Source: an uncultured Gammaproteobacteria bacterium
GTDB taxonomy: Bacteria > Pseudomonadota > Gammaproteobacteria > Enterobacterales > Succinivibrionaceae
Direction of reading: 5' to 3'
NCBI GenBank assembly: GCA_900315395.1
Contig: OMZC01000045.1
Location: 1 to 43,784, forward strand
Length of the DNA stretch: 43,784 nucleotides
Of the stretch, positions 24,318-33,490 are shown piece after piece (positions within the stretch are counted from its first letter, which is position 1; the number at the start of each line of letters is the position of its first letter). Under the pieces are notes generated by a model. The model saw only the letters and a program-made list of their open reading frames with translations. It did no database searches and was not told the origin of the DNA. The position numbers and the translations under genes are program-made.

Positions 24318-26540
24318 TTAGATTGTCTTTGAAGCAATCTTTAAAGCTGTCTGTGGCTTTGAATCTGGTCTGAACAGCATGTATAAGAATGCAGCTAGAA
24401 CGATGAAAGCAGCAACAGTGAATACGCTGAATGGAACTAAACCAGTAATCAAACCTCCGATCTGGAAGATTACTAATGCTAAGCAGTATGCCCAAACAGT
24501 CATATAAGTGATTGCAAAGATCCACCACTTAGTTGAACCTAACTGTCTCTTCATAGCACCTAAAGCAGCAGCACATGGAGTTGACCATAAGTTGAAGCTT
24601 AAGAAGCTTAAACCAACTAAGCTCATTAACATGGGGCTTGGGGTTAAACCTGAAACCTGTGAGAAGTAGTTAGTTAAAGCAGCGGTTAAATCTGACTCAC
24701 CACCTTCGTACTCACCGTCTAAGCCTAGAACAACAGCTAAGGTACCTACAACGTTCTCTTTAGCTAGTAAGCCGTTGAATACAGCAACTGTAGCCTGCCA
24801 TGAACCGAAACCTACTGGTACGAATAAGAAGCAGATAGCACCACCGATTGCAGCTAAGATTGAGTCATCTACGTTCTCAACCATGCCAAAGCCGTCTGCA
24901 AAGCCGAAGTTTGCTAAGAACCATACAACTACTACAACGGTGAAGATGATGGTACCAGCCTTGATTACGAATGCTCTGCAACGCTCGTATACAGCCTTTA
25001 AGATGTTACCTAATGTTGGCATGTGGTAATCAGGGATTTCCATAACGAATGGAGAAACCTCTTCTTTGAATGCGCTGTTCTTCTTTAAGATGATACCGGT
25101 GCAAACAATTGAGAAGATTGAGATTGCATATACGAATGGAGCAAACCACCAAGCGCCATCAAAGCATGAAGCAAAGATCATAGTCATGATAGGTAACTTT
25201 GCTGAACATGGGATGAAGGTAGTGGTAATTAAACCAATACGTCTTTCATTGATGTTATCAATGGTCTTGTTAGCCATTAGAGCTGGAACACCGCAACCTG
25301 TTGCGATAACCATTGGAATGAAGTTACGACCTGATAGACCGAAGTGACGGAAAATTCTGTCTAAAACGAATGCTACACGGGTCATATAACCTGACTGCTC
25401 TAAGAATGATAAGAACAGGAATAAGAATGCAATCTGTGGTAAGAAGCCTAAAACAGCACCAACACCACCTACAACACCGTCAACTGCTAATGACTGTAAC
25501 CACTCAGGAGCACCTGCGCTCTCACATAATGCGGTAACAGCATCGGTTACGTAACCGCCGAAGAAGTTATCGTTAACCCAGTCAGTGATAGTTGCAAACT
25601 CAGTCTCACCGTCATCATTGGTAAATGGAATTAACTCAAGATATGAGGTGAAGTACATAGCACCGAAGTAAACTAAACTTACAACGATTAAGAAGATAGG
25701 TAGAGCTAAGATCTTGTTTAGAACTAACTTATCAATTGCAGCGGTAATTGCTGAAGCTGATTTAACTTCTTTCTTTGAGCTGTTTAAGATCTCTTCGATT
25801 ACCTGATAACGGCGCTTAGGGAAGTATGCCTGAGCATCAGTATTGTAAGCCTGCTCAATTTCAGCACAGCCACGAGCAACCTCAGATAAAACGTCCTGCT
25901 TATCCTTGTACTCTTCTAAATAAATCTCATCGCTCTGTAATAAAGCAGTAGCAATAAAGTTACGTGCACCTTCATTTAAAGATGAATCTAACTTTGAAGC
26001 TACATTGTTGATTGCAACATTTGCAACGTCTTCAAAGAAAGACTTAACTTTAGGAGTCTCTGCAGACTCTAGAGCCTGAATTAACTTATCAATGCCCTGT
26101 TTGTTTGATGCTGAAATATCAACAACTTTTACGCCTAACTTTTCAGATAACTTTTCAACATCGATGGTGATACCGGTCTTCTTAACGATATCCATCATGT
26201 TTAAAGCTACAACCATAGGCTTGTTGAATGCTGCAACTTCTAAAGTTAATGACAGTGATCTGTCTAAGTGTGAAGCATCAACGATGTTTAGAATTACATC
26301 ATAGTCATCTGATAATAAGAAATTACGTGAAACGATTTCTTCAGGTGAATATGGTGATAATGAGTAAAGACCTGGAAGATCAACGATATCCCAGTCCTTT
26401 GATGAAACTTTACCGATAACCTTATCAACGGTTACACCTGGCCAGTTACCTACGTACTGATTTGAACCTGTCAGAACATTGAATAAGGTGGTCTTACCGC
26501 AGTTCTGGTTACCAATTAAGGCAAATGTTTTCTTAGACAT
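24318..26540 (-). CDS. feoB: Fe(2+) transporter, GTPase-coupled
   Basis: FeoB imports ferrous iron across the inner membrane and is typical of anaerobic life. The N-terminal G domain has GNQNCGKTTLFNVLTG (G1) near residue 8, the GNWPGVTVDK switch region, VDLPGLYSL (G3) near 55, and ALNMMDI (G4) near 117. After a helical insertion domain come about eight or more membrane segments with the gate motifs GCGVPAL and PCSAKLPI. The 740-residue length is slightly under the 773 of E. coli. feoA overlaps the start by one base (TAATG), with GGAGGT well placed for feoB, so translation is coupled. Confidence 0.96.
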   Translation of the reverse strand: MSKKTFALIGNQNCGKTTLFNVLTGSNQYVGNWPGVTVDKVIGKVSSKDWDIVDLPGLYSLSPYSPEEIVSRNFLLSDDYDVILNIVDASHLDRSLSLTLEVAAFNKPMVVALNMMDIVKKTGITIDVEKLSEKLGVKVVDISASNKQGIDKLIQALESAETPKVKSFFEDVANVAINNVASKLDSSLNEGARNFIATALLQSDEIYLEEYKDKQDVLSEVARGCAEIEQAYNTDAQAYFPKRRYQVIEEILNSSKKEVKSASAITAAIDKLVLNKILALPIFLIVVSLVYFGAMYFTSYLELIPFTNDDGETEFATITDWVNDNFFGGYVTDAVTALCESAGAPEWLQSLAVDGVVGGVGAVLGFLPQIAFLFLFLSFLEQSGYMTRVAFVLDRIFRHFGLSGRNFIPMVIATGCGVPALMANKTIDNINERRIGLITTTFIPCSAKLPIMTMIFASCFDGAWWFAPFVYAISIFSIVCTGIILKKNSAFKEEVSPFVMEIPDYHMPTLGNILKAVYERCRAFVIKAGTIIFTVVVVVWFLANFGFADGFGMVENVDDSILAAIGGAICFLFVPVGFGSWQATVAVFNGLLAKENVVGTLAVVLGLDGEYEGGESDLTAALTNYFSQVSGLTPSPMLMSLVGLSFLSFNLWSTPCAAALGAMKRQLGSTKWWIFAITYMTVWAYCLALVIFQIGGLITGLVPFSVFTVAAFIVLAAFLYMLFRPDSKPQTALKIASKTI

Positions 26541-26764
26541 TACATAACCTCCACTAATGCGGCATCGCTCTTGCGTAAGGTAAGAGAATAACCTCTTACG
26601 TTTAGCTCAATTGGATCACCTAAAGGAGCGCTTCTAACAAAAGTTACCTTGGTATTAGGAGTAATACCCATATCAAGCAGTCTTCTTCGTAATGATGAGC
26701 CTTCACCGTGAACTTTTACAACTTCAACAGTCTGACCCACTTTGATGTTATCTAGTGTGGACAT
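26540..26764 (-). CDS. feoA: Ferrous iron transport accessory protein FeoA
   Basis: A 74-residue SH3-like cytoplasmic protein needed for FeoB activity. Diagnostic features are the RRRLLDMGITPNTKVTFVR block and the PLGDPIELNVRGYSLTLRK segment. The ATG at 26764 is used here; an in-frame GTG three codons upstream (26773) is possible. Neither has a strong ribosome-binding site. It is the first gene of feoAB; feoC is not seen. Fur-like half-sites lie 90-160 bases upstream. Confidence 0.93.
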   Translation of the reverse strand: MSTLDNIKVGQTVEVVKVHGEGSSLRRRLLDMGITPNTKVTFVRSAPLGDPIELNVRGYSLTLRKSDAALVEVM

Positions 26765-27196
26765 ATTCTTCACTATTATGTAGTTAAAGGTTAATAATTT
26801 TTTCTCGCTAACCGTAATACTCAGCTAACATCTATTAGCTTTAAGTAATCGGAATTATCAATGATTAAAACTGGTTACTGTTGATTTATTCAAATTGCAT
26901 ACAACTAAACCAAGTTATCATTATTTAACGACCGTAACTATATGCTAACTATTTTTAAAATTCAACTACATTTTTGTAAAAAACAAAATTTGTGCTGCGT
27001 CACAATTTCTTGGTGCATGTGTGAATAAAAAATACGATCACTTATAATGAACAAAATTTTCGAAACGTTATTTTTGCAACTATTATTTGAGTAGCTATTT
27101 CTACAGTCATCTCTACAGCTTATGATTGAAGCTGTTCAAACCGCTACTACAAATAACAGCTGCAGGTAACCTTACTTATATATAACTACATATATA
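26765..27196. other. Divergent intergenic region feoA / sstT
   Basis: About 430 bases without a gene. It must hold the divergent promoters of feoAB and sstT. Fur-like sequences are listed separately. No strong hairpin is seen, and I could not settle either promoter. Confidence 0.5.
26854..26926. promoter_or_regulatory. Candidate Fur-binding half-sites upstream of feoA
   Basis: GTTATCATTATTT at 26914-26926 (AATAATGATAAC on the other strand) matches about ten positions of one half of the GATAATGATAATCATTATC consensus. ATTATC at 26854-26859 is a second, weaker half. Iron repression of feoAB by Fur is well known in related bacteria; binding here is inference. Confidence 0.3.
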
Positions 27197-27208
27197 TTGG
27201 AGCTTATT

Positions 27209-28444
27209 ATGATCCACGCTGTTGATCCACATGGAAGTTTCTTTAGATTCTTCAACAGGATCCCTTTCATTATGCAGATTGTTCTAGGTATGATTTTAGG
27301 TATCATCCTAGCTTACTTAATTCCACAGGGACAAAGCTTTATCACCATGTTAGGTGATCTCTTTGTATCTGGTTTAAAGGCAATTGCACCTTTACTGGTT
27401 TTTGTGCTGGTTTCAGCTTCTATTGCCCGTCACAAGCAGGGCGCTGATGCTAAGTTAAAGCCAATCTTAGTGCTCTATGTTTTAGCAATGGCTCTATCTG
27501 CAGCTACTGCTCTTATTATGACCAGGATCTTCCCTAGCACCTTCTCTGTATTAGCAACACAGGCTGTAGCAGATGCACCTCAGGATGTATCAACAGTGTT
27601 AGTAGGTTGCATTAAGAAAGCAGTAGATAATCCTGTTAATGCTTTAATCTCAGGTAACTATCTGGCAATCTTATTATGGGGTATCTTATTTGGTATTCTT
27701 TTCCGTAAGGCAAATGACGCAACTAAAGCAGTTCTTTCAGACTTTGCTTCAATTGTAAGTGGTGTTGTAAGAATCGTAATCAGATTCGCTCCATTAGGCG
27801 TTTTAGGCTTGGTTTACTCATCATGCACCCAAGAAGGCGGCTTCTCAAACTTATTAAGCTACGTTCATGTTGTAGGTGTGTTAGTTGCAACCATGCTAAT
27901 CATTGCTCTTGTAATTAACCCATTATTAGTATTCTTAACCACCTTTAAGAATCCTTACCCTCTTGTTATCACCTCAATCTTACATTCAGGTATTACAGCA
28001 TTCTTCACAAGATCATCTGCTGCTAACATTCCTGTAAACATCGCTTTATGTGAAAGATTAGGTGTACCACGTGAGTCATACTCAATTTCAATTCCTTTAG
28101 GATGCACCATCAACATGTCAGGTGCTGCAGTTACCATCGTTGTTATGACAATGGCTGCTGTTAATACCTTAGGTATTGAAGTTAACTTCGGTACTTCATT
28201 CTTAATGTGTGTTGCTGCTGTAGTTTGCGCTTGTGGTACTTCAGGTATCGCTGGTGGCTCTTTAATGTTAATTCCTCTAGCTTGCTCTATCTTTGGTATT
28301 TCTAACGATATCGCAATGCAGGTTGTAGGTATTGGCTTTATTATCGGTGTAATTCAGGATTCAACAGAGACAGCTCTAAACAGCTCATCAGATGTTGTCT
28401 TCACCGCTGCAGCTAACAAGATCACTGCTGTTCCTAAAGACTAA
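27209..28444 (+). CDS. sstT: Serine/threonine:Na(+) symporter
   Basis: SstT is a dicarboxylate/amino acid:cation symporter (DAACS family) importing serine and threonine with sodium. The 411 residues align along the length with E. coli SstT (414): KAIAPLLVFVLV, FFTRSSAANIPVNIALCERL, the SIPLGCTINMSGAAVTI core and GISNDIAMQVVGIGFIIGV. About eight membrane segments plus re-entrant loops are expected. The ATG at 27209 is chosen over the TTG at 27197 because GGAG (27199-27202) then serves as its ribosome-binding site 6 nt upstream. It is monocistronic and ends at a strong terminator. Confidence 0.96.
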   Translation: MIHAVDPHGSFFRFFNRIPFIMQIVLGMILGIILAYLIPQGQSFITMLGDLFVSGLKAIAPLLVFVLVSASIARHKQGADAKLKPILVLYVLAMALSAATALIMTRIFPSTFSVLATQAVADAPQDVSTVLVGCIKKAVDNPVNALISGNYLAILLWGILFGILFRKANDATKAVLSDFASIVSGVVRIVIRFAPLGVLGLVYSSCTQEGGFSNLLSYVHVVGVLVATMLIIALVINPLLVFLTTFKNPYPLVITSILHSGITAFFTRSSAANIPVNIALCERLGVPRESYSISIPLGCTINMSGAAVTIVVMTMAAVNTLGIEVNFGTSFLMCVAAVVCACGTSGIAGGSLMLIPLACSIFGISNDIAMQVVGIGFIIGVIQDSTETALNSSSDVVFTAAANKITAVPKD

Positions 28445-28470
28445 TCTTAACTTTTAGAACATCTGATCAG

Positions 28471-28500
28471 AAAAGGTCCGCATTGCGGACCTTTTCTTTT
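28471..28500. terminator. Shared terminator of sstT and the aldo/keto reductase
   Basis: AAAAGGTCCGC (28471-28481), ATT, GCGGACCTTTT (28485-28495): an 11-bp stem with T tracts on both strands, between two convergent genes. Confidence 0.92.
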
Positions 28501-28528
28501 GCTATATTATGAGTTCAAATCTAAAAGA

Positions 28529-29548
28529 CTACTTAGTAATCACTAAGGTACCTAATGGTGGATTCTTATCAATTGCACCTACTACCTTGTGAGGCTGATA
28601 CATTTCTTCAAGATAAGCTACATCCTCATCTGTTAGTTGTACCTCTAAAGCATTTACAGCTTCATCAAGATAGTTAGCTTTAGTAGCTCCGATAATTGGA
28701 GATGCTACCCCCTTCTTCCACATCCAGGCTAAAGCAATTTCAGACATCTTTACGTTGTACTTTTGAGCAATCTCATAAACTCTGTGTACAACTTTAAGAT
28801 CTTCATCCTCGGTACTGTTGTATTTATAGGCTGCAGCTTTATCTGTCCTACTTCTGATTGATTCACTGTTCCAAGTGTTTCTTGATAAATGACCTGCAGC
28901 TAGTGGGCTGTATGGCATTAAAGATACATTCTGTTGCTTACAGATTGGGATTAACTCTCTTTCATCCTCACGGTATAAAAGATTGTAGTGGTTCTCCATT
29001 GCTTCAAAGCGTGCAAAGTTATTATCTTTGGCAACCTGTTGCATGTTCATGAACTGATATCCATACATGGCAGAAGCGCCTAATGATCTTACCTTACCTG
29101 ACTTAACAAGAGAGTCTAAAGCTTGCATGGTCTCTTCAATTGGAGTTTCATAATCAAAGCGGTGAATGATGTACAGATCAAGATAGTCAGTACCCAGTCT
29201 TTTTAAAGTACCATCAATCTCTCTTTTAATAGCAGTATCTGACAGTCTGCCTTCATTAAAATAGACCTTTGATGCTATTACTACCTTGTCTCTTGAGGAT
29301 AAGTGATTGTTAAAGGCGTTTTTTAAAGCTCTGCCTAAGAACTCCTCACTTGAACCTTTTGAATAGCAGTTAGCTGTATCAAAGAAATTGATACCTAATG
29401 ATAAAGCATGATCTACCATATTCTGAGTATCGCTCTCAGACAATGTCCAGTCATGCATAGAACCTGCTACACCAAAACTCATACAGCCAATACAGAGCTT
29501 TGATACTTTAAGCTCACTCTTTCCAAGATTTGTGTACTGCATATTCAC
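28529..29548 (-). CDS. Aldo/keto reductase, YajO-like
   Basis: A 339-residue NAD(P)H-dependent oxidoreductase with the aldo/keto reductase barrel. The catalytic tetrad is visible: Asp in FFDTANCYS (tyrosine two positions after the Cys), Lys in IASKVYF and His in LYIIHRFDYETP. The C-terminal cofactor segment ASPIIGATK is present. LCIGCMSFG near the start and NHYNLLYREDEREL resemble E. coli YajO. Physiological substrate unknown. It is monocistronic and convergent with sstT. Confidence 0.88.
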   Translation of the reverse strand: MNMQYTNLGKSELKVSKLCIGCMSFGVAGSMHDWTLSESDTQNMVDHALSLGINFFDTANCYSKGSSEEFLGRALKNAFNNHLSSRDKVVIASKVYFNEGRLSDTAIKREIDGTLKRLGTDYLDLYIIHRFDYETPIEETMQALDSLVKSGKVRSLGASAMYGYQFMNMQQVAKDNNFARFEAMENHYNLLYREDERELIPICKQQNVSLMPYSPLAAGHLSRNTWNSESIRSRTDKAAAYKYNSTEDEDLKVVHRVYEIAQKYNVKMSEIALAWMWKKGVASPIIGATKANYLDEAVNALEVQLTDEDVAYLEEMYQPHKVVGAIDKNPPLGTLVITK

Positions 29549-29845
29549 TCCAAAAATCGATTGTGCTCTTTATTATCCTAGCTAATTATCTTGATAAATT
29601 ATAAGATGAGTGTAGTTGATTGATGATAAAAGCGGTTGCTAAAAAGTATCTTTATCTTGCCTAAAAGTTGCAAAGATAAAATAAGAAGTAAGACGAAACT
29701 ACCATGCACAACTCTCTCTTGCGCTGATCACTTTGACGCTCTCTTTTTTACTCTAAGCTTTTTGCTTATGCACGCTGTTATTCATTGTTTGCAGCAAGTT
29801 AAAAAGACAATCACCATAGAATTCAATTCCTTTGGAGTACACAAA

Positions 29846-30595
29846 ATGATTTACGTCACTGGCGATTTACACCGTGAAAACGATATTGATAAGTTGTATA
29901 AGATTGCAAAACTTGAAAAGATACCTGATATCGTTCTAATTGCAGGTGACTTTGGTGGTATTTGGAATTCTGTTCAAAATACTGAAAATGGTGTAGAACC
30001 AGGAGATCTCGACAAACGCTTTTTAAAGCAACTGTCAGAGCTACCATTTAAAATCATCACCTGTCTTGGCAATCATGAGAACTATGATGCCATTTCTATG
30101 TTACCTAGAACAGAGGCTTATGGTGGCAAGATCATAAAACTAACAGACAATGTTGAGATCTTAGACCGTGGTTATGTCTTCACAATCGAAGGTAAAAAGA
30201 TCTTCTCACTAGGAGGTGCAATGTCACCTGATAAGCAATACAGAACAGAGCATAAGTCATGGTGGTCACAGGAAACTATCACAGAGGCAGAGTACCAAAG
30301 AGCACTTGTTGAATTAGCAAAAGTTGATTTTACAGTTGATGCTATATTAACTCATACTGCTCCTTCAGGCATCCTATCATCTCTTATGGACTTTTATATT
30401 AGAACTCCAGCTAGCTGTGCTTACTATATGCAGGCTTTCTCTCATGATGAGAGCTCTAAATATCTTGAAAAGATAAGACAGGAACTTCAGTTTAAACACT
30501 GGTACTACGGTCATTTTCATGAGGATATCGACTTTAGCTGTGAGAATAAGAAATTCTCTTGTCGCTATAACTCTTTTACAGAGCTAGAAGTCTAA
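29846..30595 (+). CDS. Calcineurin-like metallophosphoesterase
   Basis: A 249-residue two-metal phosphoesterase. The full motif set is visible: TGDLH at residues 5-9, AGDFGG near 33, CLGNHENYD near 74, LTHTAPSG near 172 and YGHFHED near 228. I chose the ATG at 29846, with TTTGGAG 7-8 nt upstream, because the motif-bearing domain begins at that methionine; the open frame runs back to 29636 with no homologous content. Substrate unknown. It stands alone between divergent and convergent minus-strand genes. Confidence 0.9.
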   Translation: MIYVTGDLHRENDIDKLYKIAKLEKIPDIVLIAGDFGGIWNSVQNTENGVEPGDLDKRFLKQLSELPFKIITCLGNHENYDAISMLPRTEAYGGKIIKLTDNVEILDRGYVFTIEGKKIFSLGGAMSPDKQYRTEHKSWWSQETITEAEYQRALVELAKVDFTVDAILTHTAPSGILSSLMDFYIRTPASCAYYMQAFSHDESSKYLEKIRQELQFKHWYYGHFHEDIDFSCENKKFSCRYNSFTELEV

Positions 30596-30651
30596 AACAG
30601 AGCTTAACGTCTGATTTTATAAAGATAAAGGAATTTAAATAAGGTCTTATG

Positions 30652-30686
30652 CAAGGACCGCTCTTATGAGATCAGAGCTGCCCTTG
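30652..30686. other. Two-part hairpin between convergent genes
   Basis: CAAGG (30652-30656) pairs with CCTTG (30682-30686), enclosing GCTCT (30660-30664) / AGAGC (30674-30678). It lies between the phosphoesterase and acetyltransferase genes. Possible terminator without a T tract. Confidence 0.35.
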
Positions 30687-30703
30687 TAGAATTTGTCTTT
30701 AAA

Positions 30704-31120
30704 CTATCTCTTCTCAGAGTTTTCGTTAAATAAGGTCATAGCAGCGCCTTCTGGCATAACCTTAAAGCCTGACTTCTCATAGAAAGGACAGTTATTTTTA
30801 TCCTCAGGCATAACATCGATATAAAGATAGTCCTGATACTTCTCTTTAATCATCTTAATAAGAGTTGAGGCAATATGATGACCTTGATAGTCAGGATCCA
30901 CTAAAACGTAATGGATAAAAGCTACCATTTCACTATCATCTAGAGCTCTGGCAAGACCTACTAACTTATCTCCATCCCATGCTGTAACCACGGTTTGAGA
31001 ATTCATAAGAGCTTTGTGTAATCTATCAGGGAAATTAGCTGAATACCAGTTAATAGACTTAAATAAACGGTGAGTGTCCTCTTTTGAGAACTTCTTTTCA
31101 AAGGTGTATTCAATTGACAT
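30704..31120 (-). CDS. GNAT-family N-acetyltransferase
   Basis: A compact 138-residue GNAT domain. The acetyl-CoA binding motif A is DPDYQGHHIASTLIKMI near residues 75-91, following the beta-strand MVAFIHYVLV; a late strand FYEKSGFKV completes the fold. Substrate unknown. Its start lies 14 bases after the Rpn-type gene on the same strand, so the two may be co-transcribed. Confidence 0.85.
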   Translation of the reverse strand: MSIEYTFEKKFSKEDTHRLFKSINWYSANFPDRLHKALMNSQTVVTAWDGDKLVGLARALDDSEMVAFIHYVLVDPDYQGHHIASTLIKMIKEKYQDYLYIDVMPEDKNNCPFYEKSGFKVMPEGAAMTLFNENSEKR

Positions 31121-31134
31121 AACAACTACCTGTT

Positions 31135-32055
31135 TTAGTATTGATCTTCTTTAAGACCTGTTAAATTAAAGATGTCTTCAGAACTCATTCCTTTGTTTCT
31201 CATTTTTATGGCAATTTTAACTTGTGCTTGCATCAAACCTTTCTCTATTCCCTGTTTTTCACCCTTCTCTATTCCCAGCTTCAAACCTTTCTCCATTCCC
31301 TGCTTCAAACCTTCTTCCTTTCCTTTTTTTTGCCCCTCAGTAAAACTTGACTCTAAAGTTGCATAGTTATCCCACATCTTTTTCAGACTTTCTTCATAAG
31401 CATATTTCTCTTTTTCTGAAAATTTGGCAATTTCAGCAATTCTAAATAACCTAGTGAAAACTTGCTCTTTTAATGCAACGGGCTTGTCATTTAAAGCAGA
31501 CAAATTCTTAATTGCAAACATCCATTTATCTTGGATAGTTTCAAGTTCATCTTCTCGTTTTGTGAACTTTGGTAATTCTAAATAGTAGTAAGCTAATTTG
31601 TCATAAAACTGCTTTTTTATAGCTTTGTCATACAAAACAACTTCATGACGATATGGCTCGCTGTCTTTATCTAAGACAAAGTTTAAAATACCTATGGTAT
31701 AAACGGCCTTTAATTGATAATTCCAAACACCTTGTGGAGCCTGATTTCTTATGGCAAAAGAGCTGTAAAAGATGCTTCTATCTTTAAAATAGTTCTGAAC
31801 TGCATTTTGCATTTCTACAATGATATATGCATCATCTGAGGTTTTGCAGTATACATCGAAGATTGCATCTCGGTCTGAGACAAGATCTCCTAATTGCTCT
31901 AAAGATAAATATGACAAATCTACAATCTTATCTTTTAAGTTCAAGAATGAATTTAAAAAGCTAATTAAGATATCTTTGTTTAGTTCTGTTCCAAACAGTC
32001 TTTTAAATCCAAAATCTGTATAGGCACAGACATATCTACCTTGATCAATTGGCAT
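31135..32055 (-). CDS. Rpn-family PD-(D/E)XK nuclease / putative transposase
   Basis: A 306-residue member of the recombination-promoting nuclease (Rpn) family. The N-terminus TDFGFKRLFGTELNKDIL is diagnostic, and the catalytic core is AIFDVYCKTSDDAYIIVEMQ (D...ExQ form) near residues 65-83. The C-terminus has four eight-residue Lys/Glu/Gly-rich repeats (near residues 240-273) encoded by a 4 x 24 bp DNA repeat, then a short helical domain ending LKEDQY. AGAGGAAG precedes the ATG. E. coli Rpn proteins are DNA endonucleases implicated in phage defence, with a smaller C-terminal product made from an internal start; whether that occurs here is unknown. Confidence 0.88.
   Translation of the reverse strand: MPIDQGRYVCAYTDFGFKRLFGTELNKDILISFLNSFLNLKDKIVDLSYLSLEQLGDLVSDRDAIFDVYCKTSDDAYIIVEMQNAVQNYFKDRSIFYSSFAIRNQAPQGVWNYQLKAVYTIGILNFVLDKDSEPYRHEVVLYDKAIKKQFYDKLAYYYLELPKFTKREDELETIQDKWMFAIKNLSALNDKPVALKEQVFTRLFRIAEIAKFSEKEKYAYEESLKKMWDNYATLESSFTEGQKKGKEEGLKQGMEKGLKLGIEKGEKQGIEKGLMQAQVKIAIKMRNKGMSSEDIFNLTGLKEDQY
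31239..31334. repeat. Four tandem 24-bp repeats inside the Rpn-type gene
   Basis: Units at 31239-31262, 31263-31286, 31287-31310 and a more diverged 31311-31334. The unit length is a multiple of three, so gain or loss of copies changes length without a frameshift. Confidence 0.85.
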
Positions 32056-32099
32056 ACTTGCTTCCTCTTAAATATTTTCTTTATTGTACCTTACAATCA

Positions 32100-32141
32100 T
32101 AAAAAAAGATCTTCCCCTAAAAATTAAGTGAAAGATCTTTT
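32100..32141 (-). terminator. Terminator of thrABC
   Basis: AAAAGATCTT (32104-32113) and AAGATCTTTT (32132-32141) pair across an 18-nt loop; on the minus strand seven T follow. Confidence 0.75.
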
Positions 32142-32196
32142 GTTTATTTCCTTCAAACCTTAGCTTGAAGCTATGTATTAAAGTTATGAACTAAAA

Positions 32197-33480
32197 CTAG
32201 TTAAGCTTTAATTCCTTTAAAACATAAGCTTTTAAGGTATTGTAGTCAGCAGGTAACTCTACTGCCTGTGAAGCTAACTTAGCCTTATCAGCTAATGCCT
32301 GAGGTAGAGGTAGATCGATACCTAAAATTCTGTCTACATCAGCTTTAAACTTAGCTGGATGTGCTGTGCCTAAGAAGATACCTGTCTCACCTTCTTTTAG
32401 GTTGTTCTCTAAAGTCTGATATGCAATAGCTGCATGAGGCTCTAAAACGTAACCTGTCTTCTTATAAAGGTTCTGCATGGTCTTTTCAGTTTCAGCATCT
32501 GACATAGAACCAAAAGCAAAGTCCTTTAATGACCAGCCCTGCATCTTAACTAAAGCTTCAACACGTGGCCAGTTGTTAGGTCTTGAGATATCCATTGCAT
32601 TAGATAGAGTTGCAACTGTTGCATGAGGATCCCATTTACCTGACTGTAAGTAACGAGGTACAGTGTCGTTTGCATTACATGAAATAACAAAACGAGCCTT
32701 AAGTCCTAAAGCTTTAGCAATTAAGCCTGCGGTAATGTTACCAAAGTTACCACATGGAACTGAGAACACTACGTTGTTTCTCTTCTCTTTAGGCAACTGT
32801 GATACAGCCTCAAAGTAGTAAGATACCTGAGCTAATAAACGGCTGATGTTAATTGAGTTAGCACTATTCAAACCAACAGTAGTCTTAAACTCAACATCAT
32901 CAAAAGCTGTCTTTACCATGTCCTGGCATTCATCGAAAATACCATCAACCTGAACTGCTTTAATATTCTTACCTAAAGTTGCAATTAACTTTTCCTGAAG
33001 ATCTGAAATCTTTCCCTTTGGATACAGAACTACAACATCAATACCCTTTTGTTCATAGAAAGCAGCAGCTACAGCTGCACCAGTATCACCTGAGGTTGCA
33101 GTTAAAATGGTTAAGTGCTTATCGCCACGGATTGAGCCTAATACACGAGCCATGAAACGGGCACCAAAGTCTTTGAATGCTAAGGTAGGACCGTGGAATA
33201 ACTCTAAGGCATATACATTCTCATCAGCTTTTACAATTGGAGCTTTAAAAGTAAAAGCATCAGCAATAATGCTCTCTAATTCAGGGATCTCATCACCGAT
33301 TAAGTGACGTAAAATCTTTTGAGAACGCTCAACTAATGGTAAGTCTAATAACTCATCTACATTAGCTAATGGTTCGATATGATCTGGGAAGAATAAGCCC
33401 TGATCTTTACCAATACCTTTTACAACTGCCTGTGCAAAAGATACCTTCTCGTTATGATCTTTTAAATTGTATAGTTCCAT
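32197..33480 (-). CDS. thrC: Threonine synthase
   Basis: A PLP enzyme converting O-phosphohomoserine to threonine. The 427-residue length is normal for the E. coli-type enzyme. The Schiff-base lysine lies in HGPTLAFKDFGARFMARVL near residue 107; TATSGDTGAAVAAAF and VPCGNFGNITAGLIAK bind the cofactor phosphate and substrate. It is the third gene of thrABC, 10 bases after thrB. Confidence 0.97.
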   Translation of the reverse strand: MELYNLKDHNEKVSFAQAVVKGIGKDQGLFFPDHIEPLANVDELLDLPLVERSQKILRHLIGDEIPELESIIADAFTFKAPIVKADENVYALELFHGPTLAFKDFGARFMARVLGSIRGDKHLTILTATSGDTGAAVAAAFYEQKGIDVVVLYPKGKISDLQEKLIATLGKNIKAVQVDGIFDECQDMVKTAFDDVEFKTTVGLNSANSINISRLLAQVSYYFEAVSQLPKEKRNNVVFSVPCGNFGNITAGLIAKALGLKARFVISCNANDTVPRYLQSGKWDPHATVATLSNAMDISRPNNWPRVEALVKMQGWSLKDFAFGSMSDAETEKTMQNLYKKTGYVLEPHAAIAYQTLENNLKEGETGIFLGTAHPAKFKADVDRILGIDLPLPQALADKAKLASQAVELPADYNTLKAYVLKELKLN

Positions 33481-33490
33481 AATTTATTTA

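Noticed and set aside
26881-26893. FNR box upstream of feoA (TTGA-N5-TCAA).
   Set aside because: The spacing is one base short of the TTGAT-N4-ATCAA consensus; a similar chance dyad occurs at 37150-37162.
29636-29845. N-terminal extension of the metallophosphoesterase.
   Set aside because: The catalytic domain starts at the ATG at 29846, which has TTTGGAG upstream; the extension looks like translated spacer.
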